Shown: piece by piece, positions 16,839-26,722 of the stretch
How the letters are laid out: every line of letters begins with the position of its first letter
Numbering within the stretch: position 1 is the stretch's first letter
DNA from: FEB-10 sp963710645
Lineage (GTDB): Bacteria > Acidobacteriota > Thermoanaerobaculia > Thermoanaerobaculales > Sulfomarinibacteraceae
Direction: 5' to 3'
Length of the DNA: 64,000 nucleotides
Assembly: GCA_963710645.1 (NCBI GenBank)
Contig: CAVQBD010000006.1
Coordinates: 124,001 to 188,000, forward strand
Notes under the pieces: model-generated
Told to the model about the DNA's origin: nothing
What the model saw: only the letters and a program-made list of their open reading frames with translations
The model's database searches: none
Made by a program: the position numbers and the translations under genes

Positions 16839-18280
16839 TCCAGATACCCGATCGCGCGGAGCTTCGCTGTTTCCTCGTCGGTCAGAAGATCAATGGCCGA
16901 CTCAGTGGATGCGGCCATTGCCGCGGCCAGCTTTCGGTTGGCGGAGACGATGTCCAGGACCCTGGTCCGGAGGTCGGCCACTCGCTCCGGATGGCGGTGG
17001 GCGATGTTCAACTGCTCGGCCGGATCCTGCTCGCGGTCGTACAACTCCGAGATCCCTGTCTCCAGGTGGTGAATGAGCGTGTATCGACCGGATCTCAGGG
17101 CGAATCGCTGGCGGTCGAGCTTGTCCCTGCCGAAGGCCTCTGGAGAAGGGGGTCGTCTGCCGGCGATGACTGGCAATAGGCTGGCTCCCTGGAGGTGGGT
17201 GGGGGAGGGTAGATCGGCGAATTCGAGCAGGGTGGGCAGCACATCGATTGTCTGGACCGAGTCCCCGATCCGGACCCCTGCCGAGTCACCCCGCGGAAGC
17301 TTGATCATCAACGGAATCGCGAGGTTCTCCACGTAGGGTTGGATGTGAATGAAAAGTCCGTGCTCCCGAAACTCTTCGCCGTGGTCCGACATGATCACAA
17401 CCACGGCATCGTCCCACAGACCGCGTGCCTCCAGACCCCGGACCAGGTCGCCGATCTGACGGTCCAGATACGAAACCCCTCGCGAGTACAGCAGGGCGAT
17501 GCGGTTGATGGTCTCCGGATCCAAGGGTCTGCGGTCGCGATCAGCCGCGAGCAGAAACTCGGTGGCGCAGTTGCCGTCGTCGTCACAGAATTCGCGGCTG
17601 TCGGGTTCGATGCCGGTGGCGGCGAGGTCGTCGGGAGGAGCGTAGTAGGGCAGGGTGTTGGTTTCCACGTTGTGGAAGTCCGAGTGGGGATCGATGTAAT
17701 GGACGAAGAGGAACATGGGCTCTTCTGAGTCCTGCCGCTGGTCGACGAGCTCGAAGGCTCGCTGGTTGACGCGGTCGGCGTAAACCAGGCCATAGGGCAG
17801 TCGCTGGTAGTGATCGAAACCGCGGTCGAAACCGAACTCGCCCTTCATCCAGAGATTCGTGACGACACCGATGGTGTTGTAACCGGCGTCATGGAGCAAC
17901 GTAGACAGGGTCGGCACACCGTCGGCGAGCCGGGATTTCTTGCGGTCGACCCCGTGGACGTCCGGATACAAGCCGGTGAAGACCGACATGTGCGAGGGGA
18001 GGGTGAACGGGATCTGCGCCCATGCGTCGTCGAAAACAACGGCGGTCTTCGCGATCCTGTCGAGGTTGGGCGTTTGGACTCTGGGATCATCGTTCCACGA
18101 TCCCACCGCATCCCGCCGCAGGGTGTCTAGCGAGATGACGATGATGTCCGGCTGAGGTTCATCCACCGGTGTCTGAGTGCAACTCCATGACAGCGCTGCG
18201 CACAGGCAGAGCGATGCGAAGATCCGGCAGTTCAGCGCCGACGATGGTGGTCGTCGGGATTGAGAGAGTCCCAGTTTCAC
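16835..18280 (-). CDS. Sulfatase-like lipoprotein (alkaline phosphatase superfamily)
   Basis: A lipoprotein of about 481 aa. I choose GTG at 18280 because GGAGG precedes it and the result is a short signal peptide ending at Cys34. Longer starts run through the divergent gene's leader. Metal-site motifs are ISLDTLRRDAVG and MSDHGEEFREHG. The nucleophile position is Thr93 in FTLPSH rather than Cys or Ser. It is coupled by ATGA to the gene at 15459-16838, and the two form an operon divergent from the next two relatives. The substrate is unknown, but the neighbourhood suggests surface glycan or phospholipid-linked groups. Confidence 0.8.
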   Translation of the reverse strand: MKLGLSQSRRPPSSALNCRIFASLCLCAALSWSCTQTPVDEPQPDIIVISLDTLRRDAVGSWNDDPRVQTPNLDRIAKTAVVFDDAWAQIPFTLPSHMSVFTGLYPDVHGVDRKKSRLADGVPTLSTLLHDAGYNTIGVVTNLWMKGEFGFDRGFDHYQRLPYGLVYADRVNQRAFELVDQRQDSEEPMFLFVHYIDPHSDFHNVETNTLPYYAPPDDLAATGIEPDSREFCDDDGNCATEFLLAADRDRRPLDPETINRIALLYSRGVSYLDRQIGDLVRGLEARGLWDDAVVVIMSDHGEEFREHGLFIHIQPYVENLAIPLMIKLPRGDSAGVRIGDSVQTIDVLPTLLEFADLPSPTHLQGASLLPVIAGRRPPSPEAFGRDKLDRQRFALRSGRYTLIHHLETGISELYDREQDPAEQLNIAHRHPERVADLRTRVLDIVSANRKLAAAMAASTESAIDLLTDEETAKLRAIGYLE

Positions 18281-18390
18281 GGCGCCTCCGGCCGGTATTG
18301 TCTGCCATGGTCGTCTCCGGGTCAATTCGTGCAGGTTCAACCAGGGTCTTCTCCGCCGTGGTGGTACCATTGCGCCCGGTTGCGGCCGCC

Positions 18391-21066
18391 ATGGGGATCC
18401 CTGCATTTTTCGCGCGACGATGGACGCTGACGGCGCTGTTCGCCATTGCACTTTTCGGCTGCGGTGGTCCGGATGGCGGTGCCAGGGCGGTGGTTTTCCG
18501 TCTGATCGATGAGGATCCGGAGGAACACTTCGACCGCGCGTCGATGGTGTCCACCGAAGAGGTGGCCCGGTGGAGTTTCCGCGATCCGAGTGACCTCGAG
18601 GGCTGGGAGTTGGATCTCGATCCAGACGAGGTGTCGGTTTCGGCCGGAGGGCTGTTTCTCAGACCGTCCAGGCAATTCCTGACGATTTCGCGGGAGGTCG
18701 AACTGGACGCAGCCGCCGTTGATGCCTTCGAGCTGCGCATCAAAGGCCTTCCGCGGCACCCCGTGACCGTGGAATGGGCCGGGGAAGGTGAGTCGTTTTC
18801 GAGCGACCGAAAGATCACTCTCGAGCATGGCCGGGAGGCACCCGGGGGCTTTTTGGACCATCGCATCGTGACCGCGGGCCACCCCATGTGGCGTGGGATG
18901 ATCGCCCGCCTCAGATTCGGTCTGGCCCTGTCGAAGGCCAAACGCGCCACCGTTGACCACATCACGGCGCTGACCGAATTGGTTTCCGAGGACAGTTTGG
19001 CGGCTGCCGTTGGCTCGGGGTGGAAGTTGGACCTGGACAACGATGTCCGGAGTGGTGTGCTCTCCATGCCCGGAAAGCCCATTCGTCGCGAGATGACCGT
19101 GCCGGAGGGGGCCACGTTGTGGTTGTCCTACGGATTGCAGCCGCGGGTCGTCGGATCCGTGGATTTCGTGGTGACAGCCGTGCGGTCGGACGGCTCCAGA
19201 GTTCCCCTTATGGAGGAGGTCGCCGTCGGCGGTGTGAAAGGATGGCATGATGCCGTCATTGATCTGACCGGTTTGGCCGGAGAGACACTGGACCTCGAGT
19301 TTGAAACCCGGTGGAGAGATGGCTTCAATCCAGAGCTTGGCTTGGGTTTGTGGGGCAACCCGGAGGTTGTCGCCAGTTCCGATTCCGCGCTGCCGAACGT
19401 GATCCTGATCTCCATCGACACGCTTCGTGCCGACCACCTATCGCTCTACGGTTACCCCCGGGAGACTTCGCCCCACATCGACGCGTGGGCTCGCGCCGGT
19501 GGGATTGTCTTCGACGACGTCGTCGCCTCAGCGCCGTGGACCTTGCCGTCTCACGTCTCGATGTTCACAGGCCTCGACGCGACGCGTCACGGAGTCAACC
19601 ACAATCGACCGGCTCCAACCTCGCTCACCATGCTGGCGGAACCCCTGAGACGGGCCGGCTATGCCACCTTAGCGGTCACCGGAGGGGGATTTGTTCACCC
19701 CTCTTTCGGATTCGCCCAGGGCTTCGATCAATACTGGTCTTACGACGTGCGGATGGGGTTTGAAGAAGAGATCGAGGTGGAGGTTGTCCGCGCGTGCGCC
19801 CAGCTGGAACGGTTCGCGGGCCGCCCGTTCTTCCTTTTCTTCCATACCTACGAGGTGCACAACCCGTTCCGTCCGCGCCGGCCTTTTTTTGGCGAGTTCT
19901 CCAACCACCCGGACGACGTGATGGTAGATGTGGAAAACCTGCCGCAGTCAGCAGATGACGGTTTTCTGGATCATCGGCGCCTCGTCCTCCAGCGGGACGG
20001 CAAGACCGTCCGACCGCTGGGCGAAGACGAGTCCGACGTGGTCGTGGATCTTTACGATGCCGGGATCGCCTATACCGATTCCATGGTGGCGCGGCTCTTC
20101 CGCAGGCTGTCCCACCTCGGCATCGAGGGCCGAACACTGGTGATTCTGACGTCGGATCACGGCGAACTCTTCGGTGAGCATGGCGTGGTCAACCACGTCA
20201 GCCTTTATGAAGGAAACCTCCTGGTTCCCCTGATCATCGTGGATCCACAGCGCCGCGGGTTCAGACGTGTGACCGATCAGGTCCGGCTGATCGATGTCGC
20301 GCCGACGGTGCTGGAGCTCATCGGACTCGACCCGCTGGTCGATGTGGATGGGGTGTCACTGACCACTCTGCTGGACGGTGGCCCGCTTCCAGACACTGCG
20401 AGCCGTGCCTTCAGTTACGCGGCGGCGTCCAACTACGGTCTGTCGCTGCGTGACGGTGGACTCCGGAAATATGTCGTGCGAAACGATCCGTGGCCCCACG
20501 ACGGAGCGTCGGAGCGATTCTACGACCTGGAGCGAGATCCTGGCGAGATCCAGGGCCAGCCAACGCCGAGTGCCGACCTCGAGTCCTATCGCCGTCAGGT
20601 CGATCAGCTGATGCGGGAGGTCATGCCGGGGGTCAGGGTTCGGCTTGCGGGCGACCTGGACGGTGTCCTTCGGGCAGACAAGCTCTTCGCCCAACGGGTC
20701 AAGACGCTGCAGCCAGGGTGTGGCTGCCTGCGGTACGGACCTCGCAAAGAGGCACGCTTCACAGTTGCCTCCGACGAGGTGCAGGATCTGCTGCTCGAGG
20801 ACGTGGGGAGGGAGCTGAGATTCACATTGGAATCCGATCTGCGGGGAGGGCTGGCTGCGGAGATAACGGTGGATCTCGATCAATTGCAGGGAGTCGCCCA
20901 GATCATAGCCAACGGCGCCGGCTGGGAACTGCGATTCGGGGATTCTCCGACCCTCCACGGCGTGTCCGTGTGGTGGCATGGACCATCGCCGGGCGCGACT
21001 CGGGACGGTTTGGTGGTGGACGAGGATCTCCGGCGTCAACTCGAGGCCCTGGGATATGTGGACTGA
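18391..21066 (+). CDS. Large sulfatase-like lipoprotein with N-terminal beta domain
   Basis: About 891 aa from the ATG at 18391, which gives a good lipoprotein signal (…ALFAIALFGC). Upstream starts at 18307 or 18169 are open but crowd the divergent gene. Residues about 40-320 are unassigned and look beta-rich. The phosphatase/sulfatase domain follows from about 330 (ISIDTLRADH; nucleophile Thr about 384 in WTLPSH; TSDHGELFGEHG), then about 180 further residues. The nucleophile is Thr, as in its neighbours. The next gene starts 11 bp before this stop, so the pair is co-transcribed and probably arose by tandem duplication. Confidence 0.78.
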   Translation: MGIPAFFARRWTLTALFAIALFGCGGPDGGARAVVFRLIDEDPEEHFDRASMVSTEEVARWSFRDPSDLEGWELDLDPDEVSVSAGGLFLRPSRQFLTISREVELDAAAVDAFELRIKGLPRHPVTVEWAGEGESFSSDRKITLEHGREAPGGFLDHRIVTAGHPMWRGMIARLRFGLALSKAKRATVDHITALTELVSEDSLAAAVGSGWKLDLDNDVRSGVLSMPGKPIRREMTVPEGATLWLSYGLQPRVVGSVDFVVTAVRSDGSRVPLMEEVAVGGVKGWHDAVIDLTGLAGETLDLEFETRWRDGFNPELGLGLWGNPEVVASSDSALPNVILISIDTLRADHLSLYGYPRETSPHIDAWARAGGIVFDDVVASAPWTLPSHVSMFTGLDATRHGVNHNRPAPTSLTMLAEPLRRAGYATLAVTGGGFVHPSFGFAQGFDQYWSYDVRMGFEEEIEVEVVRACAQLERFAGRPFFLFFHTYEVHNPFRPRRPFFGEFSNHPDDVMVDVENLPQSADDGFLDHRRLVLQRDGKTVRPLGEDESDVVVDLYDAGIAYTDSMVARLFRRLSHLGIEGRTLVILTSDHGELFGEHGVVNHVSLYEGNLLVPLIIVDPQRRGFRRVTDQVRLIDVAPTVLELIGLDPLVDVDGVSLTTLLDGGPLPDTASRAFSYAAASNYGLSLRDGGLRKYVVRNDPWPHDGASERFYDLERDPGEIQGQPTPSADLESYRRQVDQLMREVMPGVRVRLAGDLDGVLRADKLFAQRVKTLQPGCGCLRYGPRKEARFTVASDEVQDLLLEDVGRELRFTLESDLRGGLAAEITVDLDQLQGVAQIIANGAGWELRFGDSPTLHGVSVWWHGPSPGATRDGLVVDEDLRRQLEALGYVD

Positions 21067-23710
21067 ACCGCCGCTCCGGGCGGCCGGCCTCGCCATGATG
21101 GTTTTATGTGCCGGGTGCAGCTCGGATCCGGCGTCCGTTCCCCCAACCCGGTGGATCGAGGCCGACCCGCAGCAGATCGTGGACAGGTCTTTCTTTCTTG
21201 AGTCCGAGACGATTTTTGAGATAACGCCGTCGAATTCGGATGCCGACCAGTGGCAGACATGGGGTGTTCGCTCGGTGGAGTTCAAGGGGCGGCGCGCAGT
21301 GCTCACACCTGAAGGGCGATGGGCGGGGCTCAGTCGCGAGGTGGACGTGGATGCTTCGGCCGTGGCTGCCATCGAGGTTACGGCCAGCGGTGCCCGCCAA
21401 GTGATGGTGGACTGGGCTGGCCCGGATGGGGTCTTTTCACCCCAACAGAGGGTTGAAGTCAAGATCTCTCCCCATACCCCGGCGACCATGGCGCCGACTC
21501 GATTGCAGGTGGCCGATCATCCCCTGTGGAATGGACGGATCAGGGCGCTGCGGGTCGGGGCGGTCCGGGCCGCCTCAAAAAAGACAGTCACATTCGAATC
21601 AGTACGGGGGATCGCCGAGCAGGTCCGGCCGGAACGTCTCGAGGAACTTGTTGGCCAACCGTGGAAAGTGGACGTGGACCACGAGGTGCGAAATGCCCTG
21701 CTGGGACTTGTCGGTTCACCGGTGGAGCGTGAGGTCCAGGTGCCTGACGGTGGGGTCCTGCGTTTCGGGTTTGCGGTGGAACCCCGGCAGACGAAGGCTG
21801 TGGGCTTCGTGATCGCCGCGGACGCAGGTGCCGGAAGCGAACGCGTGATATTCCGCAAACAGATCGAAGCGGGTGGGGGAGGGGCGTGGCATGACGCCGA
21901 GGTGGACCTGAGCCCATTCTCCGGAAGGCTGATTCAATTGGTTTTGAGGGTGGAGGCCGACGGGCTGGATCCGCGGCTCGGCTTCCCTGTGTGGTCAAAT
22001 CCCGAGGTCGTGGCCCCGGCAGGGCGAAGGCCGCCCAATCTTCTTGTCATCTCCGTCGATACCCTACGGGCCGACCGGCTCTCCCTCTACGGCTATGACC
22101 GCGTCACATCGCCTGGTGTAGATCGCTGGGCGGCCGAGTCTGCGGTGGTCTTCGACAATACTGTGGTTCAGGCGCCCTGGACCCTTCCGTCGCACGTCTC
22201 GCTCTTCACCGGGCTCGAGCCGGTCCACCACGGCATCAACTTCCGCGAGCAGGCCTCACCGAGCTTTGAGATGCTCGCCGAGTATATGCGCCGCCTCGGT
22301 CATGCCACCGTGGCCATAACCGGCGGCGGTTTTGTTCATCCGAGCTTCGGATTCAGCCAGGGCTTTGACAGCTACCGTTATTGGTCGGCCCGATACCGAT
22401 CCGAACGAGAGCTCGAGGATGGGGTCGAAAGGGCGTTGAACTGGCTCGACCGCAACGGTGATCGGCCCTTCTTCATGTTCTTTCACACCTTCGAGGTCCA
22501 CGGACCGTACCGCGCTCGCCAGCCTTACTACGATCGACTCCAACGGGACGGCCCAGAACCTCCGAACGGTGTCGTGCGCGTCATGGACGGACCCGTATCG
22601 GCAGCCGATGGTTTTCGACGGTCGCACGGGTTCTTCACTCTGGAATCCCCCGAGGGATCTGATGAGCGAACCCGGTTGGGTGAGGAAGCCTTGCCCATGG
22701 TGTCTCTACTCTACGACAGTCAAGTGGCCTATATGGACGCCCAAATGGCGCGGCTGCTGGCTGCAATCGAGGCCTGCGGTCCCACAACCGTCGTCTTCAC
22801 CTCGGACCACGGCGAGAATATTGGCGAACGGGGCGACGCCGGTCATGGGCCGCTGGATGACGCCAACCTGATGGTCCCACTGATCGTGGCCTTCGCCGAC
22901 GGCCGCGGTGCAGGCAGCAGAGTGTTGTCGCAGGTCCGGTCCATCGACATCGCTCCGACGCTGCTCGATGTGTTTGGAATCGCCCCGGCGGCAGCCATGG
23001 ATGGCCTCTCGCTGTTGCCGGCGGTGGACGATCCCAGCGTATTCCACAGCCGACCCGCCTGGTCCTACAACCCAGCCATGAATCTGGGCATCGCCGTCCG
23101 TTTGGACAACCGGTTCAAGTACCGATTCAACGACACGGCATGGAGCCCTGTCTTTGGCGACGACGCCTGGTTCGATCTCGAGGCGGACCCGTGGGAGTCT
23201 TCAGTCGACGGGGTTCCGTGGTCGGGGTCCGAGGACGTTCGACAGTGGACCGCCGAGGCCCTTGCCGGTGCGGTGGGGTGGCGTCTGCGAATCAGCAACC
23301 GAGGGGCAGAGGTATTTTCGGCCCGACTCAGCAGTGATGCTCTGCAGCCGGCCAAGGTCAAGCGAGTGCCGGGAGGGGGAGGATCGGTGGACTGGCGGGG
23401 TCATGGCCGTGCGAAGGTGTTGGTCGAACCGGGCAGGGACCTCACGCTGAGTCTCCTCGCAACCGAGTCTTCGCCGGTGACGGTTGCCTCGGACTCCTCG
23501 GCGGAGGGGGAGTTGGTCCCGTCTCATGGCGCTCTTCCGGTCCGGCTTGCCCTCACCGCAGAAGGATGGCTGGCGGACGAGGATTCCCTCCGAGATGGGG
23601 AGGTGGTGGTGGAGCTGTGGCGGGTGGGGCAGGAGGTGGCCGCGGGTCAACCGGCGGAATTCGATCCGGAGCTGCGCGAACGGCTTGAAGCTCTGGGATA
23701 CCTTCAGTGA
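21056..23710 (+). CDS. Large sulfatase-like lipoprotein, tandem paralogue
   Basis: About 884 aa from ATG at 21056, overlapping the previous gene by 11 bp. An upstream start at 20978 would overlap by 89 bp and spoil the signal sequence. The lipobox is VLCAGC. The layout matches the preceding gene: a beta-rich N-terminal region, a catalytic domain from about 327 (ISVDTLRADR; Thr about 377 in WTLPSH; TSDHGENIGERG) and a C-terminal extension. Both paralogues end in a similar LEALGY tail, also seen in the two shorter relatives. The stop overlaps the next gene as GTGA. Confidence 0.78.
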   Translation: MWTEPPLRAAGLAMMVLCAGCSSDPASVPPTRWIEADPQQIVDRSFFLESETIFEITPSNSDADQWQTWGVRSVEFKGRRAVLTPEGRWAGLSREVDVDASAVAAIEVTASGARQVMVDWAGPDGVFSPQQRVEVKISPHTPATMAPTRLQVADHPLWNGRIRALRVGAVRAASKKTVTFESVRGIAEQVRPERLEELVGQPWKVDVDHEVRNALLGLVGSPVEREVQVPDGGVLRFGFAVEPRQTKAVGFVIAADAGAGSERVIFRKQIEAGGGGAWHDAEVDLSPFSGRLIQLVLRVEADGLDPRLGFPVWSNPEVVAPAGRRPPNLLVISVDTLRADRLSLYGYDRVTSPGVDRWAAESAVVFDNTVVQAPWTLPSHVSLFTGLEPVHHGINFREQASPSFEMLAEYMRRLGHATVAITGGGFVHPSFGFSQGFDSYRYWSARYRSERELEDGVERALNWLDRNGDRPFFMFFHTFEVHGPYRARQPYYDRLQRDGPEPPNGVVRVMDGPVSAADGFRRSHGFFTLESPEGSDERTRLGEEALPMVSLLYDSQVAYMDAQMARLLAAIEACGPTTVVFTSDHGENIGERGDAGHGPLDDANLMVPLIVAFADGRGAGSRVLSQVRSIDIAPTLLDVFGIAPAAAMDGLSLLPAVDDPSVFHSRPAWSYNPAMNLGIAVRLDNRFKYRFNDTAWSPVFGDDAWFDLEADPWESSVDGVPWSGSEDVRQWTAEALAGAVGWRLRISNRGAEVFSARLSSDALQPAKVKRVPGGGGSVDWRGHGRAKVLVEPGRDLTLSLLATESSPVTVASDSSAEGELVPSHGALPVRLALTAEGWLADEDSLRDGEVVVELWRVGQEVAAGQPAEFDPELRERLEALGYLQ

Positions 23711-25647
23711 AGACTCCAAGAGGATTGTCGAAGGTTCTCCTGGTCGCGACGTTGGTGGGCGTCGGGTGTACCGACAGACCCGGCGGCGATGCGGCAACAG
23801 AGGCCCAGGCTTCGTCCACTATCCGCTTTCAAGAGGTGACCGTGGCCGCCGGGTTGGCACGCGGTGGTCCGTCCTACGGCGCGGCAGCCGCCGACTTCGA
23901 TCGCGACGGTTGGCCGGACCTGGCGGTCAGTCGACACGGGTTGGTGGCGCTGTTCCAAAACGGTGGCGACGGGAGCTTCGTCGACGCCAGCGGACTCGGT
24001 GACTTTGGGGAGGGCGACACCCATGGCGTGTCGTGGGTCGACCTGAACCGCGATGGTTGGCTTGATCTGTACGTCTCTGTCGGAGCCGCCAGGGGATTCG
24101 GGCAGGGTCCGAACAGGGTGCACCAGAACATGTCGGGCGCCGGGTTCGAGTTAATCGATGATCTCCCGGAGGTGCTCCGGGATCCGATGGGGCGCGGACG
24201 GTGCCTCTGTCCTGTGGGAATGGATGGCGGTGCGAGGGTGGGGCTGATGGTGCTCAACGCCTTCCAGGAGGGTCGACCGCATAGGTTGGCGACTTTCGAA
24301 GGCGGCGCCTGGAAAGACGACGCCGGCACAATCGGACTGACCCAGATCCAGGCAGAGTGTGTCCGAATTGTCACTTCCGAGGAACCGGGGGAAGACCTGC
24401 TGGTGGCCTACGGCTCGGGCCGGGATAGCGGCCATGTCTATCGAATGTCAGCGGACGGATGGCTTCAGGACGTCACAACCGATGCCGGTGTCCCGATGGC
24501 GGGCCCCGACGTGATGTCCGTGGCCACCGGCGACATGGACAACGACGGCGATATGGACCTCTATTTGGTGCGGGGGCTGGGGATACCGCGGGAGGTGCGG
24601 GCCTCGGACCTCGCCATAGACTACCGGCTGGTCGCTCCGGGCGAGGGTGTGCGTCGCGGTTTCGTGTTCCGCGCCGCAGGCCGGATCGAGGTGGACATCG
24701 AGATTGCCGGTCGGAGACGACCGGACATGGTTTGGTTTGGGAAGGATAGGGTTCCCATATCCGAAATACCCTGGCAAGGAGACTCGGACGACCCGGTATT
24801 GGATGGCCCGCCCCCCATCGATGATCACATCGACCGTGGCGTGTTTGTCTGGCGCGACGGCGAGGACATGGTTCTGCTCTTTGTCGGCGACGGGGGGCGA
24901 TTCCGGGCCGCCGCCGGTCGGGTGACCGGAGCAGGGGGGGTGGAATTGGTGAAAGAACTGCAGGATCCGGCGCGGATTCCGGCCAGCCCGAACACTCTGC
25001 TCGAGAATCGTGGCGGCCGGTATGTGGACGTGACCTCCACCGCGGGGGTCGGGGATCCCGGGTCGGGTCGCGATGCCGTCTTCGTAGACGTGGACAACGA
25101 CGGTGACCTGGACCTCTACCTGGTCAACGGCGGCACCGCCTTTTTGAACCAGCCCGACCGGCTCTTCCGGAACGATGGCAGCGGCCGATTCACGGATATC
25201 ACCGCCGATGCCGGCGTCGGGGGCCCCGTAGATGGACGAGGGGCAACGGCCCTGGCCTTCGACATGGATCGCGATGGCGCCCTCGATCTGTTCGCCACCA
25301 ACGGTGATGGACCGTCGCCCGGCAACGATGGGCCCTGGACCCTATTCCGCAACCAATCACCTGTGGGCGGGTGGGCCGAAATCGATGTAATTGGCTGCGA
25401 GGCCAACCCCGCAGCTGTGGGCACCCGCCTCCGGGTGACCGTCGGCGGCCGGGTGTCGGCCATGGAGCGGTCCGCGACGACCGGCAGGTTTTCCACCGGC
25501 GTGCTGCCTTTTCACATCGGCCTCGGAGACGCCGAGAGCGCCTCGATCGAGATCCTGTGGCCGTCAGGTCACAGCCAACACGTCACGGTGTCGGCTGGAC
25601 AGCGTCTCGTGATCGAGGAGGAGATCCTGACTGCCGCTGAGGAATGA
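23707..25647 (+). CDS. FG-GAP/ASPIC-UnbV (CRTAC1-like) lipoprotein
   Basis: A 646-aa lipoprotein (signal ending VGVGC) starting at GTG in a GTGA overlap. It contains repeated calcium-binding-type FG-GAP/VCBS blades with DFDRDGWPDL, DLNRDGWLDL, DMDNDGDMDL and DVDNDGDLDL, expected to form a beta-propeller. A C-terminal ASPIC/UnbV segment follows (GCEANPAAVGTRLRVTVGG to the end). This domain pair is common in CRTAC1-family proteins, often beside glycan or surface-protein genes. It is probably surface-bound and co-expressed with the two large phosphatase-like lipoproteins. The stop codon is followed by a short GAAATGA-type run. Confidence 0.85.
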   Translation: MKTPRGLSKVLLVATLVGVGCTDRPGGDAATEAQASSTIRFQEVTVAAGLARGGPSYGAAAADFDRDGWPDLAVSRHGLVALFQNGGDGSFVDASGLGDFGEGDTHGVSWVDLNRDGWLDLYVSVGAARGFGQGPNRVHQNMSGAGFELIDDLPEVLRDPMGRGRCLCPVGMDGGARVGLMVLNAFQEGRPHRLATFEGGAWKDDAGTIGLTQIQAECVRIVTSEEPGEDLLVAYGSGRDSGHVYRMSADGWLQDVTTDAGVPMAGPDVMSVATGDMDNDGDMDLYLVRGLGIPREVRASDLAIDYRLVAPGEGVRRGFVFRAAGRIEVDIEIAGRRRPDMVWFGKDRVPISEIPWQGDSDDPVLDGPPPIDDHIDRGVFVWRDGEDMVLLFVGDGGRFRAAAGRVTGAGGVELVKELQDPARIPASPNTLLENRGGRYVDVTSTAGVGDPGSGRDAVFVDVDNDGDLDLYLVNGGTAFLNQPDRLFRNDGSGRFTDITADAGVGGPVDGRGATALAFDMDRDGALDLFATNGDGPSPGNDGPWTLFRNQSPVGGWAEIDVIGCEANPAAVGTRLRVTVGGRVSAMERSATTGRFSTGVLPFHIGLGDAESASIEILWPSGHSQHVTVSAGQRLVIEEEILTAAEE

Positions 25648-25746
25648 GAAATGGGGAATGGGGATCGGCGTCGATGGTGTCGGTCCACTCGTTTCTGGCT
25701 TCACATTCTCGTTGTTCTGAGCAGGGTATGGGCGACTGACCAACAA

Positions 25747-25774
25747 CAAAAAAAGCGGCGCCGAAGCGCCGCTT
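25747..25774 (-). terminator. Rho-independent terminator
   Basis: On the minus strand, a perfect 9-bp stem AAGCGGCGC/GCGCCGCTT with a TTCG tetraloop is followed by a run of seven or more T. It sits just past the stop of the secreted-protein gene ending at 25797. It is one of the few canonical intrinsic terminators in the window. Confidence 0.92.
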
Positions 25775-25796
25775 GGGGTTGAGAATTACGCTCGAC

Positions 25797-26522
25797 TCAG
25801 CGGGTCGAGGTGAAGGTGTCGAAGTAGAAGCTGCCGTCGCTGTTGCCCTGGTTTCCGTTGTTCATCCACACGGCGCCGAACCAGGCTTCGTCGATGGTCT
25901 GGCCGTCGTTGTCCATGTTGAGGAACTCTTTCTTGAGGCTGCCGTTCTTGTAGATCCTGAGGGCTCCGTTGCTCTGGCCCGAATCCGAGGCGGTCCACTC
26001 GAAACGGAACTCCTGCGCACCGACCGTGCCGCACGGAATCGGCGTGGAGTTGTCGCCGCAGATCTTCACCGGAGCCTGCCAGGTCTGGAACGAGCCGTTG
26101 TCCTCACGCGCGTTGGTCTGGATGGTCCAGTACTGGCCATTGCCGGTCTTGCGCAGATAGACGAAGAAGAAGTTGCGGGACCCTGCCTCCGTCTTGCGGA
26201 TATTGCCGATCACGAACTCGCCCGCGGGCGGCATAGTGAGGTTCCCGGGGTAAATGTAGAAGCTGAAGTTGTAAGTGGTCTCGGCGTTGGGATGGCTGGT
26301 CACGACGTAGACGTCATTGGTGTTGCTGGCACCGTCGATAACGACCTCGAGGCCGCAGGGGCCGGGCTGGCCGTCGCCGGAGCAGTTGACGCCGGGCTGC
26401 GCCACCGAGCCGGGGAGGGCCGCCGCTGAGGTCACCAACAGCTCGTTGGCTGCCATGGCGGGCAGGGCGCAAATGAGTACTGTGCCGAGCACCAAAGCTG
26501 AGATCTTGAAGTTCCGTGTCAT
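25797..26522 (-). CDS. Secreted protein of unknown function
   Basis: A 241-aa exported protein. ATG at 26522 is chosen for its AAAGGGG ribosome site six bases upstream and for the signal peptide cut after ALPAMA-A. The mature part is Asn-, Gly- and Thr-rich with few charges and ends in SFYFDTFTSTR, suggesting a beta-sandwich, perhaps a carbohydrate-binding or jelly-roll fold. Pairs of Cys (VNCSGDGQPGPCG and ICGDNSTPIPCG) could form disulfides. I do not recognise the family. It is monocistronic with its own terminator. Confidence 0.75.
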   Translation of the reverse strand: MTRNFKISALVLGTVLICALPAMAANELLVTSAAALPGSVAQPGVNCSGDGQPGPCGLEVVIDGASNTNDVYVVTSHPNAETTYNFSFYIYPGNLTMPPAGEFVIGNIRKTEAGSRNFFFVYLRKTGNGQYWTIQTNAREDNGSFQTWQAPVKICGDNSTPIPCGTVGAQEFRFEWTASDSGQSNGALRIYKNGSLKKEFLNMDNDGQTIDEAWFGAVWMNNGNQGNSDGSFYFDTFTSTR

Positions 26523-26722
26523 ATCTGTCCCCTTTCGTTGTCTCGAGGTTTGTAGGCTCTTTTTTATTGGGGCGGCGTACAGATCCACCCCTCCTGTAGC
26601 TAGGACGCAAAAAAGTACCCGAGGTAACGCAGAAAAATAGCGAAAAGCGAACAGCCCGGGGACGAGGCGGCCCGCATCGCGGCGGCGGTTCGCCCTTTGG
26701 TGTCACTGGTGGCGTCGGATGG

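Noticed and set aside
23484..24002. Overlapping open frames in the large lipoprotein and ASPIC-UnbV region
   Set aside because: They are shadows of high-GC coding DNA with low-complexity Arg-rich products and no start signals.
26523..26700. c-di-GMP (GEMM) riboswitch suggested by GGACGCAAA
   Set aside because: The other conserved GEMM parts are missing, and the motif is on the wrong strand for the gene that follows.
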